The position numbers and the translations under genes are program-made. Positions 30,953-38,165 of a stretch of DNA of 46,718 nucleotides are shown here, in pieces. Source of the DNA: an uncultured Rhodospirillales bacterium. Lineage in GTDB: Bacteria > Pseudomonadota > Alphaproteobacteria > Acetobacterales > Acetobacteraceae. The notes under the pieces were generated by a model. It ran no database searches, had not been told where the DNA came from, and saw only the letters and a list, made by a program, of their open reading frames with translations. Location: contig CAIPLM010000092.1 in NCBI GenBank assembly GCA_903865895.1, positions 1 through 46,718 on the forward strand, read 5' to 3'. How positions within the stretch are numbered: the stretch's first letter is position 1; every line of letters starts with the position of its first letter.

Positions 30953-32347
30953 ATGACCCGACCCCCCAACTCTTCGCCAGTCGATACCGTGATCGCCGCC
31001 GCCGCCCAGTTCCTCGGCGAGCGCATCACCACCAGCACCGGCCTGCGCGACCATCACAGCCACGGCCAGGACACCCAAACCCCGGTGATGCCCGATGCGG
31101 TGGCCTTCATCGAGACCACCGAGGAGGCCGCCCGCCTGCTCGCCCTGTGCAACCAGCACGGCGTCCCCGTCGTGCCCTACGGCACCGGCACCTCGCTCGA
31201 AGGCCATGTCACCCCGGTCCGCGGCGGCATCAGCGTCGATATGTCGCGCATGACGGCAGTGCTCGAGGTCAACCAGGCCGACATGGATTGTCGGGTCCAA
31301 CCCGGCCTCACCCATCGCAGCCTGAACGCTCATCTGCGCGACCAAGGCCTGTTCTTCCCGGTCGACCCCGGCGCCGATGCCTCGCTCGGCGGCATGTGCG
31401 CCACCCGCGCTTCCGGCACCAACGCGGTGCGCTACGGCACCATGCGCGAGAACGTCATGGGCCTCACCGTGGTGCTGGCCGACGGCCGCGTCATCAGCAC
31501 CGGCGGGCGCGTGCGCAAATCCTCCACGGGCTATGACCTCACCCGCCTCTTCGTCGGCTCCGAAGGCACCCTCGGGATCATCACCGAGATCCAGCTCCGC
31601 CTGCACGGCATCCCAGAAGCCGCGAGCGCCGCGATCTGCCAATTCGATACGCTGGGCGACGCGGTGGAATCGGTGATCGCCATCATGCAGGCCGGTATCC
31701 CCGTCGCCCGCATCGAGCTGCTGGATGATGTGCAGATGGGCGCCTGCATCGCCTATTCGAAGCTCGACGAGATGAAGCCGGCCCCCACCTTGTTCTTCGA
31801 GTTCCACGGCACCCACGCAGGGGTGGCCGAGCAGGCCAAGCAGGCCGAGGAAATCACCGAGGCCTACAACGCGCGCGGCTTCCGCTGGGCGACCGAGGCC
31901 GAGGAGCGCAACCGCCTCTGGCGCGCCCGGCATGATGCCTATTGGGCCGGCCTCGCGCTGAAACCGGGCCATCAAGGCATCGCCACCGACGCCATCGTGC
32001 CGATCTCCCGCCTCGCCGAGGCCGTGCTCGGCACCCAGGCGGATATCCGCGACTCCGGCCTCACCGCCCCCATCGTCGGCCATGTCGGCGACGGCAATTT
32101 CCACACCGTCATCCTGGTCCCCCCGGAGCCCGGCGGGCTCGAGCGCGCCTGGGAGCTCGACAAGAAGATCGTCGGCCGCGCGCTCGCTCTCGGCGGCTCC
32201 TGCTCCGGCGAGCACGGCGTCGGCCTCGGCAAACGCGAATTCCTCGAACTCGAACACGGCGCGGAAACCCTGGCCGTCATGCGCTCCCTGAAAGCCACGC
32301 TCGACCCCAAGGGAATCCTCAACCCCGGCAAGATGTTCCTCAACTGA
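30953..32347 (+). CDS. FAD-binding 2-hydroxyacid oxidase/dehydrogenase (GlcD/D-lactate dehydrogenase type)
   Basis: This 464-residue flavoprotein of the vanillyl-alcohol-oxidase fold probably oxidises a D-2-hydroxyacid and passes electrons to the respiratory chain. It has the FAD-binding [13 protein letters not shown] at 73-85, [20 protein letters not shown] in the middle, and the C-terminal FAD-oxidase domain with GHVGDGNFH and [12 protein letters not shown], as in GlcD and mammalian LDHD. The start at 30953 is preferred to an in-frame start 60 nt upstream, which gives a non-family N-terminus. It is divergent from the ATPase gene. Confidence 0.92.
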   Translation: MTRPPNSSPVDTVIAAAAQFLGERITTSTGLRDHHSHGQDTQTPVMPDAVAFIETTEEAARLLALCNQHGVPVVPYGTGTSLEGHVTPVRGGISVDMSRMTAVLEVNQADMDCRVQPGLTHRSLNAHLRDQGLFFPVDPGADASLGGMCATRASGTNAVRYGTMRENVMGLTVVLADGRVISTGGRVRKSSTGYDLTRLFVGSEGTLGIITEIQLRLHGIPEAASAAICQFDTLGDAVESVIAIMQAGIPVARIELLDDVQMGACIAYSKLDEMKPAPTLFFEFHGTHAGVAEQAKQAEEITEAYNARGFRWATEAEERNRLWRARHDAYWAGLALKPGHQGIATDAIVPISRLAEAVLGTQADIRDSGLTAPIVGHVGDGNFHTVILVPPEPGGLERAWELDKKIVGRALALGGSCSGEHGVGLGKREFLELEHGAETLAVMRSLKATLDPKGILNPGKMFLN

Positions 32348-32829
32348 GCCGCATTTATATTCGAAGTCGCAACAAATAGGGCGCGCAAAACCGCCCACCG
32401 CAATGCCCGATTTTCGCGATCGGGCGGCGCGCGGGCGGTGGATTCACGGATCGCATGCCACCGCGCGACGATCCGCGCCGCGGCATGCGCGACGCCCCAC
32501 GCACCCCGGCGCCGCATGGCCGGCAGCGCGCCGTCCTCGGCCTCGCCCACGTCCACGTCCACGTCCACGTCCCGCCGGGCGCGCAGCCGCAGCTTGCCGC
32601 CCCGCAGAAAGCGGGTGAGCCAATCCGTCCGCGGACCAGCCGGCGGCATGGCTTGCGCCCCCTCGGCCACAGGGCGCGGCGTACCTGCCTGCGCGGAGGC
32701 TTCGGCGAACAACGCCTCGCCCCGCAACAGCCGCGCAAGAATCTCCCATAACAAGGCAAGCGCCCGCGCAAGCTGGGCGGGGAGGCCCAGCGGCAGGCGT
32801 AGCTCAGGGAGGGAAGCGCGTTCGTTCAT
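31972..32829 (-). CDS. Unrecognised protein behind an SOS-type promoter
   Basis: I do not recognise this product. It starts MNERASLPELRLPLGLP, followed by a hydrophobic/amphipathic helix (about 18-36) and a basic segment around LRLRARR. A DVDVDVDV run encoded by a hexanucleotide repeat comes next, and then an Arg/Ala-rich part. Third codon positions are GC-rich for about the first 140 codons, which supports real coding in the space outside the neighbouring gene. The frame then runs 125 codons antisense into the FAD oxidase gene before stopping, so the true C-terminus is uncertain and a frameshift is possible (another frame stops at 32355). A perfect GTTC-N7-GTTC box lies 13 nt before the ATG. 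Predicted DNA-damage-inducible gene of unknown function. Confidence 0.45.
   Translation of the reverse strand: MNERASLPELRLPLGLPAQLARALALLWEILARLLRGEALFAEASAQAGTPRPVAEGAQAMPPAGPRTDWLTRFLRGGKLRLRARRDVDVDVDVGEAEDGALPAMRRRGAWGVAHAAARIVARWHAIRESTARAPPDRENRALRWAVLRALFVATSNINAAQLRNILPGLRIPLGSSVAFRERMTARVSAPCSSSRNSRLPRPTPCSPEQEPPRASARPTIFLSSSQARSSPPGSGGTRMTVWKLPSPTWPTMGAVRPESRISAWVPSTASARREIGTMASVAMP
32547..32572. repeat. Hexanucleotide tandem repeat (CCACGT, four copies plus two bases)
   Basis: CCACGT is repeated four times and followed by CC. On the minus strand it encodes alternating Asp-Val in the unrecognised SOS-type gene. The unit is a multiple of three, so slippage would change length by two residues and keep the frame. 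Confidence 0.85.
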
Positions 32830-32836
32830 GATTTGA

Positions 32837-32865
32837 ACAATAGAACACACACAGAACGCGCGCAA
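32837..32865 (-). promoter_or_regulatory. Promoter with LexA (SOS) box in the spacer; leaderless start likely
   Basis: On the minus strand a -35-like TTGCGC (32860-32865) and a -10-like TATTGT (32837-32842) are exactly 17 nt apart. The spacer contains GTTC-N7-GTTC (32843-32857), the SOS operator form of alphaproteobacteria. A further GTTC lies at 32835-32838, overlapping the -10. The start codon ATG at 32829 lies 7 nt after the -10, where transcription would begin, so the mRNA is probably leaderless. The elements are seen directly; LexA binding is inferred from the known consensus. Confidence 0.65.
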
Positions 32866-33003
32866 GAGAAAAATTGCACGTCGGTGAGATTTTTTGCGGT
32901 CCGGACCGATGCCCGAGGGAATGCCACCCACCCGGCAGCGCGGGAAGGGGGCTTGCCGCCGCGCACGCCTTCGGCGGAAACTCCCGCAACCCAGGAGCCC
33001 GCC

Positions 33004-34629
33004 ATGTCCGCTATCCGTGTCTTCGTCGCCCGCCGCGTCATCACCATGAACGCCTCGACACCCTTCTGCACCCATGTCGCGGTGAAGGACGGCCGCATCC
33101 TCGGCTACGGCAGCGCGGCCGACGTCGCGGAATTCGGCCCGGCCGAGCTCGACACCCGCTTCGCCGACAAAATCATCATGCCCGGCTTCATCGAGGGTCA
33201 CGGCCATGCCGTGGAAGGCATGATGTGGCGCCAGCCCTATGTCGGCTTCTACGACCGCACCGCGCCCGACGGCACGCCCGCCCCCGGCCTCAAAAGCATC
33301 GAGGAAGTCGTCGCCCGCCTCCAGGCCCATGAGCGCACCCTGACCGACCCCGCCGCCCCCGTGGTCGCCTGGGGGTTCGATCCGATTTTCTTCGGCGGCC
33401 GGCGCATGTCGGTGGCCGATCTCGATCGCGTGTCCTCCACCCGCATGGTCCTGGTCGGCCACGTCTCCGGCCATATCCAGAACGCCAATTCCCGCGTCCT
33501 CGAGGCCTGCGGCTTCTCGCGCGACAGCAATATCGACGGTCTCCTGCGCGACACCGCCGGCAATCTCACCGGCGAGCTGCAAGGCCCCGCGGTGATGGGC
33601 CGGGCCAGCCGTGCCACCGGCGATAACGGCCTGATGCGGGTGCAGGACGTCGATGCCCTGATGGATTACGGCCGCGTCGCCAGCCGCGTCGGCGTCACCA
33701 CCTCGACCGACCTCGCCAACGCCCTCAGCGAGGACAACGCCGCCTCACTCCGCGCCGCCACCGACCGCGCCGATTTCCCGCTCCGCCTGGTGCCCGCCAT
33801 GCGCGCCCGCGAATACACGCTGGAAGCCGGGCTCGCCCGCATCGCCGAATTGAAGCGCCAATCCACCGCGAAACTCCATTTCGGCATCGTCAAGCTGGTC
33901 GCGGACGGCTCGATCCAGGGCTTCACCGCCCGGCTGCGCTGGCCCGGCTACCATAACGGCGCGCCGAACGGCCTCTGGTACATCGCCCCCGCCGAGTTCG
34001 AAGGCATCGTCACCGCCTATCACAAGGCCGGCCACCAGCTGCACATCCACACCAACGGCGACGAAGCCAGCGAACTCGCCACCGAAATGGTCGGCCGCGC
34101 CATCGTGGCCCACCCCCGCGCCGACCACCGCCACACCCTCCAGCACTGCCAGATGGCCGATGCCGCGATCTTCAAACGCATGGCCAATTTCGGCATGTGC
34201 GTGAACCTATTCGCCAACCACATCTGGTACTGGGGCGAACAGCACCGCGCGCTGACCATGGGCCCGAGCCGCGCCGAACGGCTGGACGCCTGCGCCTCCG
34301 CCCTCGCCGCCGGCGTGCCCCTCGCCATCCATTCCGACGTCCCGGTCACCCCCGTCGCCCCCCTCTTCACCGCCTGGTGCGCCGCCAACCGCCTGACCTC
34401 GACCGGCCGCGTGCTGGGCGAAGCCGAACGCATCACCGTGCCCCAGGCGCTCTACGCCATCACCCTGGGCGCCGCCTACACCCTCAAAATGGACCACCTG
34501 ATCGGCAGCATCGACGTCGGCAAATACGCCGATTTCGCCGTGCTCGATGAAGATCCCTACACGGTGCCGACCGCGGCGCTGAAGGATGTGAAGGTGCATG
34601 CGACCGTACTGGGCGGGGCGGTGTTTTAG
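33004..34629 (+). CDS. Metal-dependent amidohydrolase (Amidohydro_3, YtcJ-like)
   Basis: This 541-residue TIM-barrel amidohydrolase has an N-terminal composite sandwich domain. The metal-binding GHGH is at His66 and His68. The probable carboxylated lysine lies in KLVADGSIQG, later histidines in HIHTNGDEA and DHRHTLQH, and the catalytic Asp in HSDVPVTP. The C-terminus GSIDVGKYADFAVLDEDP is typical. It resembles YtcJ-type hydrolases of N-acyl or cyclic amide substrates. The start follows a GGAG site (33,000 region); the frame is open for 57 codons upstream but that part does not match the family. It may work on products of the peptide-importer locus. Confidence 0.9.
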   Translation: MSAIRVFVARRVITMNASTPFCTHVAVKDGRILGYGSAADVAEFGPAELDTRFADKIIMPGFIEGHGHAVEGMMWRQPYVGFYDRTAPDGTPAPGLKSIEEVVARLQAHERTLTDPAAPVVAWGFDPIFFGGRRMSVADLDRVSSTRMVLVGHVSGHIQNANSRVLEACGFSRDSNIDGLLRDTAGNLTGELQGPAVMGRASRATGDNGLMRVQDVDALMDYGRVASRVGVTTSTDLANALSEDNAASLRAATDRADFPLRLVPAMRAREYTLEAGLARIAELKRQSTAKLHFGIVKLVADGSIQGFTARLRWPGYHNGAPNGLWYIAPAEFEGIVTAYHKAGHQLHIHTNGDEASELATEMVGRAIVAHPRADHRHTLQHCQMADAAIFKRMANFGMCVNLFANHIWYWGEQHRALTMGPSRAERLDACASALAAGVPLAIHSDVPVTPVAPLFTAWCAANRLTSTGRVLGEAERITVPQALYAITLGAAYTLKMDHLIGSIDVGKYADFAVLDEDPYTVPTAALKDVKVHATVLGGAVF

Positions 34630-34641
34630 GCAGGACAAGCA

Positions 34642-34665
34642 GTTCTTTTTGTGAACAAAAAGAAC
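34642..34665 (+). terminator. Palindrome after the amidohydrolase gene (terminator-like)
   Basis: GTTCTTTTTGT (34642-34652) and ACAAAAAGAAC (34655-34665) are perfect 11-bp arms with a 2-nt centre, 13 nt after the stop codon. The T and A runs lie within the arms and an A-rich tract follows, so it is not a textbook terminator in either direction. It may work as one or mark the left edge of the AT-rich patch. Confidence 0.45.
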
Positions 34666-34758
34666 CAAAAAAACTTTCTATATATTCGAATGGGCGGGCA
34701 TGCTGGATGGGGGACGGAACGCGCATTGTGCTGAAGTGCCATTCATTGGATCGATGAC

Positions 34759-34789
34759 GTCACACCGACCACTGACTGGCCGGTGTGAC
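34759..34789 (-). other. Hairpin downstream of the DUF4258-like gene
   Basis: GTCACACCG (34759-34767) and CGGTGTGAC (34781-34789) form a perfect 9-bp stem with a 13-nt loop, about 44 nt after the minus-strand stop at 34833. No T-run follows. It is a possible transcript end for the two-gene unit or a relic of insertion. Beyond the two palindromes I see nothing else in the 203-nt gap 34630-34832. Confidence 0.4.
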
Positions 34790-34832
34790 CGTCGCGAGAT
34801 GCCCTTTGACCGACTACTGCGGCTTCCCTGCT

Positions 34833-35132
34833 TTAGAAGTCGCCGGAGGCTCGTCGACGCGCGGCTAGCAATAGTTTGCGCTGCTTTGCCGGCCTAGCAT
34901 GATAGGCGGTCACGACACAGTTATCGGCAATGACCGCGCGTTTGCCCGCCAGACGGTGAAGCTGGTCCTGCAACCGCCTGAGCTCCCGTTCAGCCTCCTG
35001 CAGGTCTTTTTTCCGAACGAGATATCCGCCTTCAACCTCCGTGCCAATGATCTTGATGAGGTCAATGTCTGTCTTGCTGATGCCGCGCTGTCCCATGCGA
35101 CAAATTGCATGTTGGGTGAAGCTCTGCGTCAT
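34833..35132 (-). CDS. Small DUF4258-like protein
   Basis: The 99-residue product starts with QHAICRMGQRGIS (7-19), the HxxxRMxxRGIS pattern of DUF4258 proteins. It continues with a short strand, a charged helix (KKDLQEAERELRRLQDQL) and a final VVTAYHA strand. Some DUF4258-like proteins are suspected RelE-type toxins, but the activity is not established. It begins 2 nt after the stop of the XRE regulator gene, with AAGGGG in the end of that gene as ribosome-binding site, so the two are one transcript. Base composition is clearly more AT-rich than the surroundings, consistent with transfer. Confidence 0.7.
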   Translation of the reverse strand: MTQSFTQHAICRMGQRGISKTDIDLIKIIGTEVEGGYLVRKKDLQEAERELRRLQDQLHRLAGKRAVIADNCVVTAYHARPAKQRKLLLAARRRASGDF

Positions 35133-35134
35133 AA

Positions 35135-36127
35135 TTATTGCCCCTTCTCATTCGACCCGTTGGCGGCTGACCCGCTATTCGGGAAGTCGCTGATGCGGTC
35201 GAGGAGTTCCTCGCTGCTGATGCTGTTGAGGAGCTCTTGACCGAACTCTTCATTCCTCTCGGTCAGCCAAGCGACTCTTGCTTCTCTGGCGCCAGGGGCG
35301 AATAGCTCTCGAGGCATTCTGAAAAGGACAACCTGACCTGAAAGGATGGCGTCCGCGAGATCGGGATCGCCGCCCGCCAGTTCCAGGGCGTCCGCCTTGC
35401 AAACGTGAAGTGTGGTGTCAGAATGACTGAACCGTTCGATGAACACATCCTCTCCAAACTCCTTCGCCTGGGACTGAAGCTGGACAATGAAGGGGTTGTG
35501 TTCGTCCTCGTCATAGACTCCCTTAATCGGGCCGCCATCGTAAAAAATTGCGTCCGGCAGCCCGGTTGCGAGAATATCGCGCCTCTCTATCGATTCCTCT
35601 TCGGCAATAAACGCAGCGTCCGAAAGATCAGTCGCGAGTAGGTTCTCGGGGAGGTGTTCGAAGCTATATCTAAGACGTTTCAGGCGATCTTGCAGTTCGC
35701 TCAACTGCGCCAGGTTCGCCCTGCGACTGTTAAGACTTGCCTCGGCCGCCATTACGAAGAGAGCCGGCGCCAGCTCGATGATCCGCGCGATCGGAATTCC
35801 ATACCTACGGGCCGCCAGCGTGTATGCGTTACGGATGCCCCCGCCGACTCGATGGTTCAGCGAAAACATCTCGAATAGGCGGGCCTCAGGCTCATCTGCG
35901 GCTGGGTCAGACGGGAGTGGAAGTTCGCCCGTCAGGACCTTACTGGTCACGCCGAGCGCCGCTGCCAATGCATCACGCAAGCCTTGGCGCGCGCCGGATT
36001 GGCGGCCTTTTTCGATCCGATAAATTGATCCCTTCGAGACCCTCGCCTTCTTCGCGAGGGCATCCTGAGTCAGGTTCAAGCGGACTCGCAAGAGCTTGAC
36101 GCGTTCTCCGTCGATGGTCTCGTTCAT
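35135..36127 (-). CDS. XRE-family transcriptional regulator with long C-terminal domain
   Basis: The 330-residue protein has an N-terminal helix-turn-helix of the Cro/CI type (about 9-62: VKLLRVRLNLTQDALAKKA, then VSKGSIYRIEKGR). About 265 residues of unrecognised sequence follow, rich in acidic residues. The start at 36127 (MNETID) is chosen because AGGA lies 8 nt upstream; an ATG at 36136 overlaps that site. No confident promoter is seen upstream. Paired with the DUF4258-like gene it resembles an antitoxin/regulator-effector unit, but the regulator is far longer than usual antitoxins. Its codon use is AT-richer than its neighbours. Confidence 0.8.
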   Translation of the reverse strand: MNETIDGERVKLLRVRLNLTQDALAKKARVSKGSIYRIEKGRQSGARQGLRDALAAALGVTSKVLTGELPLPSDPAADEPEARLFEMFSLNHRVGGGIRNAYTLAARRYGIPIARIIELAPALFVMAAEASLNSRRANLAQLSELQDRLKRLRYSFEHLPENLLATDLSDAAFIAEEESIERRDILATGLPDAIFYDGGPIKGVYDEDEHNPFIVQLQSQAKEFGEDVFIERFSHSDTTLHVCKADALELAGGDPDLADAILSGQVVLFRMPRELFAPGAREARVAWLTERNEEFGQELLNSISSEELLDRISDFPNSGSAANGSNEKGQ

Positions 36128-36498
36128 GTCGGTCATCCTGGTGTGATGCGACAAAATGGCGCTTCCGCATAACGTCAATCAATCACCATAATGCAAAAAA
36201 GTGGCAAAAATGCGATCATGTAAGTAGCCAAATGACGATCGAAAATCGTCAATTCGATCGACCCGCCGCGCCCGGTGAGTGGCACCGATGCCCCAGCGCA
36301 AAATTCTTAGACATCAAGTGAAGCAACCTATGGGCGCTCTGACTGACCATCGGCGCAGCCACGGGCGGCAACGAAATGCTGACCCTGTCGGACGGCACCC
36401 ATATCACCCTGCTCGGCTTCACCGGGCTCACGGCGGCGAACTTTCTCTAGTCCAGGCGCGGCCCTGTTTCCGCTGCGCCGCCTTGGGTAAGATGGGCC
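36128..36498. other. AT-richer intergenic region upstream of the XRE gene
   Basis: This 371-nt gap holds the upstream region of the XRE gene. GACGAT (36234-36239) and ATCGTC (36245-36250) are inverted arms, and CGATCGA (36236-36242) with TCGATCG (36254-36260) are overlapping inverted arms. A gene remnant follows at 36343-36450, and the last part returns to high GC before the GTPase gene. The dyads could be operators or an insertion scar. No RNA gene or intact ORF is seen. Confidence 0.4.
36343..36450 (+). pseudogene. C-terminal remnant of a calcium-binding-type surface protein
   Basis: A 35-codon frame between stops reads GGNEMLTLSDGTHITLLGF and ends TGLTAANFL before TAG. This resembles the last residues of hemolysin-type (RTX-like) or adhesin proteins, which often end in a DGTxITLxGxTxLTAxNF pattern. 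There is no start codon or ribosome-binding site, and a stop precedes it at 36340. It looks like the tail of a gene whose front was lost, next to the AT-rich patch. Based on pattern resemblance only. Confidence 0.4.
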
Positions 36499-37410
36499 AT
36501 GGCCGCTCCCCCCATCCCCCTCACCGTCATCGGCGGCTTCCTCGGCGCCGGTAAAACCACGCTGGTCAACCATCTGCTGGCCAATGCAACCAAGCGCTAC
36601 GGCGTGCTGGTGAACGATTTCGGCGCCATCAACATCGATGCCGCCCTGATCGCCGCGCAGGATGGGGCGAGCATCGCGCTGACCAATGGCTGCGTGTGCT
36701 GCTCACTCGGCGAGGATTTGGGCGACGGGCTGGCGATGCTGGCGCGCCGCGACCCGCCACCCGAGCATGTCATCGTCGAGGCGTCCGGCGTGTCAGACCC
36801 CTGGCGGATCGCCCAGCTCGCCTTGATCGAGACCGGCTTCACCCTGGAGCCGCTTATCGTGCTGGTCGACGGTGTGGGCTTCCTCGATCAACTCGCCGAT
36901 CGCTGGGTATCGGACACGGTGGCGCGGCAACTGACCTTCGCCGAACTGGTGATCATCACCAAAGCCGATCTGACGGCCGATCTCGGGCCGATCCGCCGCG
37001 AGATCGCCCGGCTCCGCCCGGAGGCGCGGGTGATCGAAGCCGTGGGCGGCGCGCTCGATCCGGCGGTCCTCCACTTCGCCCCGCCGCCGCGAGAGAAGCC
37101 AAGCCGCTTCGCCGCCGAGGCGGTGCATGATTTCCCCACCGCCTCCTGGCGCCCCTCAGGCCCGCTCGACCGGATACGCCTGCGCGCCGCGCTGGAGGCG
37201 CTGCCGAAATCGGTGCTGCGCCTCAAAGGCTTCTGCCAGATCGGGCCGGAGGGCGAGTGGTACCTGCTGCAATACGCCGCCGAGCGCTGGGCCTTCACCC
37301 GCGTCGATGGCCCGCAGGCCGCAGGCTTCGTGCTGATCGGCACGCCCGGGATGCCGGACACGGCGCCGCTGTTCGCGGCCACGCAACTCGCCGCGGAGGC
37401 CCCCCGCTGA
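36499..37410 (+). CDS. CobW/G3E-family GTPase (metal chaperone type)
   Basis: This 303-residue GTPase of the COG0523 group handles metal delivery to target proteins. It has Walker A GGFLGAGKTT at 12-21, the metal-binding CxCC at Cys65-Cys68 (GCVCCS), Walker B-like VIVEASGVSDP and the guanine-specificity ITKAD. The C-terminal CobW_C domain follows (RLKGFCQIGPEGEW). It overlaps the next gene by 4 nt. No zinc-regulator box is recognised, so the metal is unknown. Confidence 0.9.
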   Translation: MAAPPIPLTVIGGFLGAGKTTLVNHLLANATKRYGVLVNDFGAINIDAALIAAQDGASIALTNGCVCCSLGEDLGDGLAMLARRDPPPEHVIVEASGVSDPWRIAQLALIETGFTLEPLIVLVDGVGFLDQLADRWVSDTVARQLTFAELVIITKADLTADLGPIRREIARLRPEARVIEAVGGALDPAVLHFAPPPREKPSRFAAEAVHDFPTASWRPSGPLDRIRLRAALEALPKSVLRLKGFCQIGPEGEWYLLQYAAERWAFTRVDGPQAAGFVLIGTPGMPDTAPLFAATQLAAEAPR

Positions 37411-38165
37411 ACGCCATCCCGCTGACGTCAGGCGAATGGGCCTGGGCCGGGCTGTCGATCCTGCTCGCCTCGGTGCTACGCGGCTTCACCGGCTTCGGCT
37501 TCGCCGTCGTCGCGGTGCCGTTGGCCAGTCTCGTGCTACCGCCGCAACCGGTGGTCGCCGCCGCCCTGCTGATGCAGGCCGCCATCGGCGCGCGGGATTG
37601 CTTCGCCGAGGCGTCCCGCGCCGATTGGCGCTCGGTGCGGCGCCTGACCTTCGGCGCCGCCATCGGCACCCCGCTCGGCCTGTTGGCCCTCGCCGCCCTG
37701 CCGATCGCCTGGGTGCGGCTCGGCCTCGGCGTGCTGGTGATGGGCGCCACCTTCATCACCTGGCGCCCCGTCCGCCATCGCGGCCCGCCCGCTCGGCCCT
37801 GGGCGGTGTTCGCCGGAGTCTGCTCCGGCATCAGCAACGGCCTCGCCGCCATGTCCGGCCCACCGGCGATCGTCTATTTCCTCGCCGCCGAGAATGACCG
37901 CGCGCGCATGCGCTCCAGCCTGATGACCTACTTCCCGCTCGCCTCCCTGCTCGCTTTGCCGCCGGCCTGGTATGGCGGGATGATCGGCTGGCCCTCGCTG
38001 ATCATCGCCGGCTGTGGCCTGCCGATCATGGTCACCGGCGGATGGGCGGGCACATGGCTGTTCCGCCGCTACGGGCAGACGGCTTATCGGCCGACGGCGA
38101 TACTGTCACTGGCCTTGACCGGATTGGCCGCCATCGCGCGCGGCCTGGGGGGAATGCTGCAATGA
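37407..38165 (+). CDS. TauE/SafE-family membrane permease, apparent CTG start
   Basis: This 252-residue inner-membrane protein of the sulfite/organosulfonate exporter family has about eight hydrophobic segments. It has the repeated signature RGFTGFGFAVVAVPLASLVL, used in part, and a second half with GVCSGISNGLAAMSGPP. No ATG, GTG or TTG occurs near the expected N-terminus. A perfect GGAGG lies 7 nt before a CTG (37407) that overlaps the GTPase stop as CTGA, so CTG is the best start. The only other in-frame start is a GTG 150 nt inside the GTPase gene, which gives an Arg-rich non-membrane extension. It overlaps the GH20 start by 4 nt. Confidence 0.8.
   Translation: MNAIPLTSGEWAWAGLSILLASVLRGFTGFGFAVVAVPLASLVLPPQPVVAAALLMQAAIGARDCFAEASRADWRSVRRLTFGAAIGTPLGLLALAALPIAWVRLGLGVLVMGATFITWRPVRHRGPPARPWAVFAGVCSGISNGLAAMSGPPAIVYFLAAENDRARMRSSLMTYFPLASLLALPPAWYGGMIGWPSLIIAGCGLPIMVTGGWAGTWLFRRYGQTAYRPTAILSLALTGLAAIARGLGGMLQ

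Noticed and set aside
32547-32572. Hexanucleotide repeat as a phase-variation switch
   Set aside because: The unit length is a multiple of three, so slippage keeps the reading frame; four copies are also few.
32833-33003. 57-codon N-terminal extension of the amidohydrolase
   Set aside because: It covers the SOS promoter region, does not match the family, and the ATG at 33004 gives the usual N-terminus.
34642-34656. GTTC-N7-GAAC read as a second SOS box
   Set aside because: The alphaproteobacterial box is a direct repeat (GTTC-N7-GTTC). This one is an inverted pair that is part of a longer palindrome after a stop codon.
34630-36498. Insertion sequence or prophage in the AT-rich patch
   Set aside because: No transposase, integrase, terminal inverted repeats or target duplication can be seen; only composition and a gene remnant suggest transfer.
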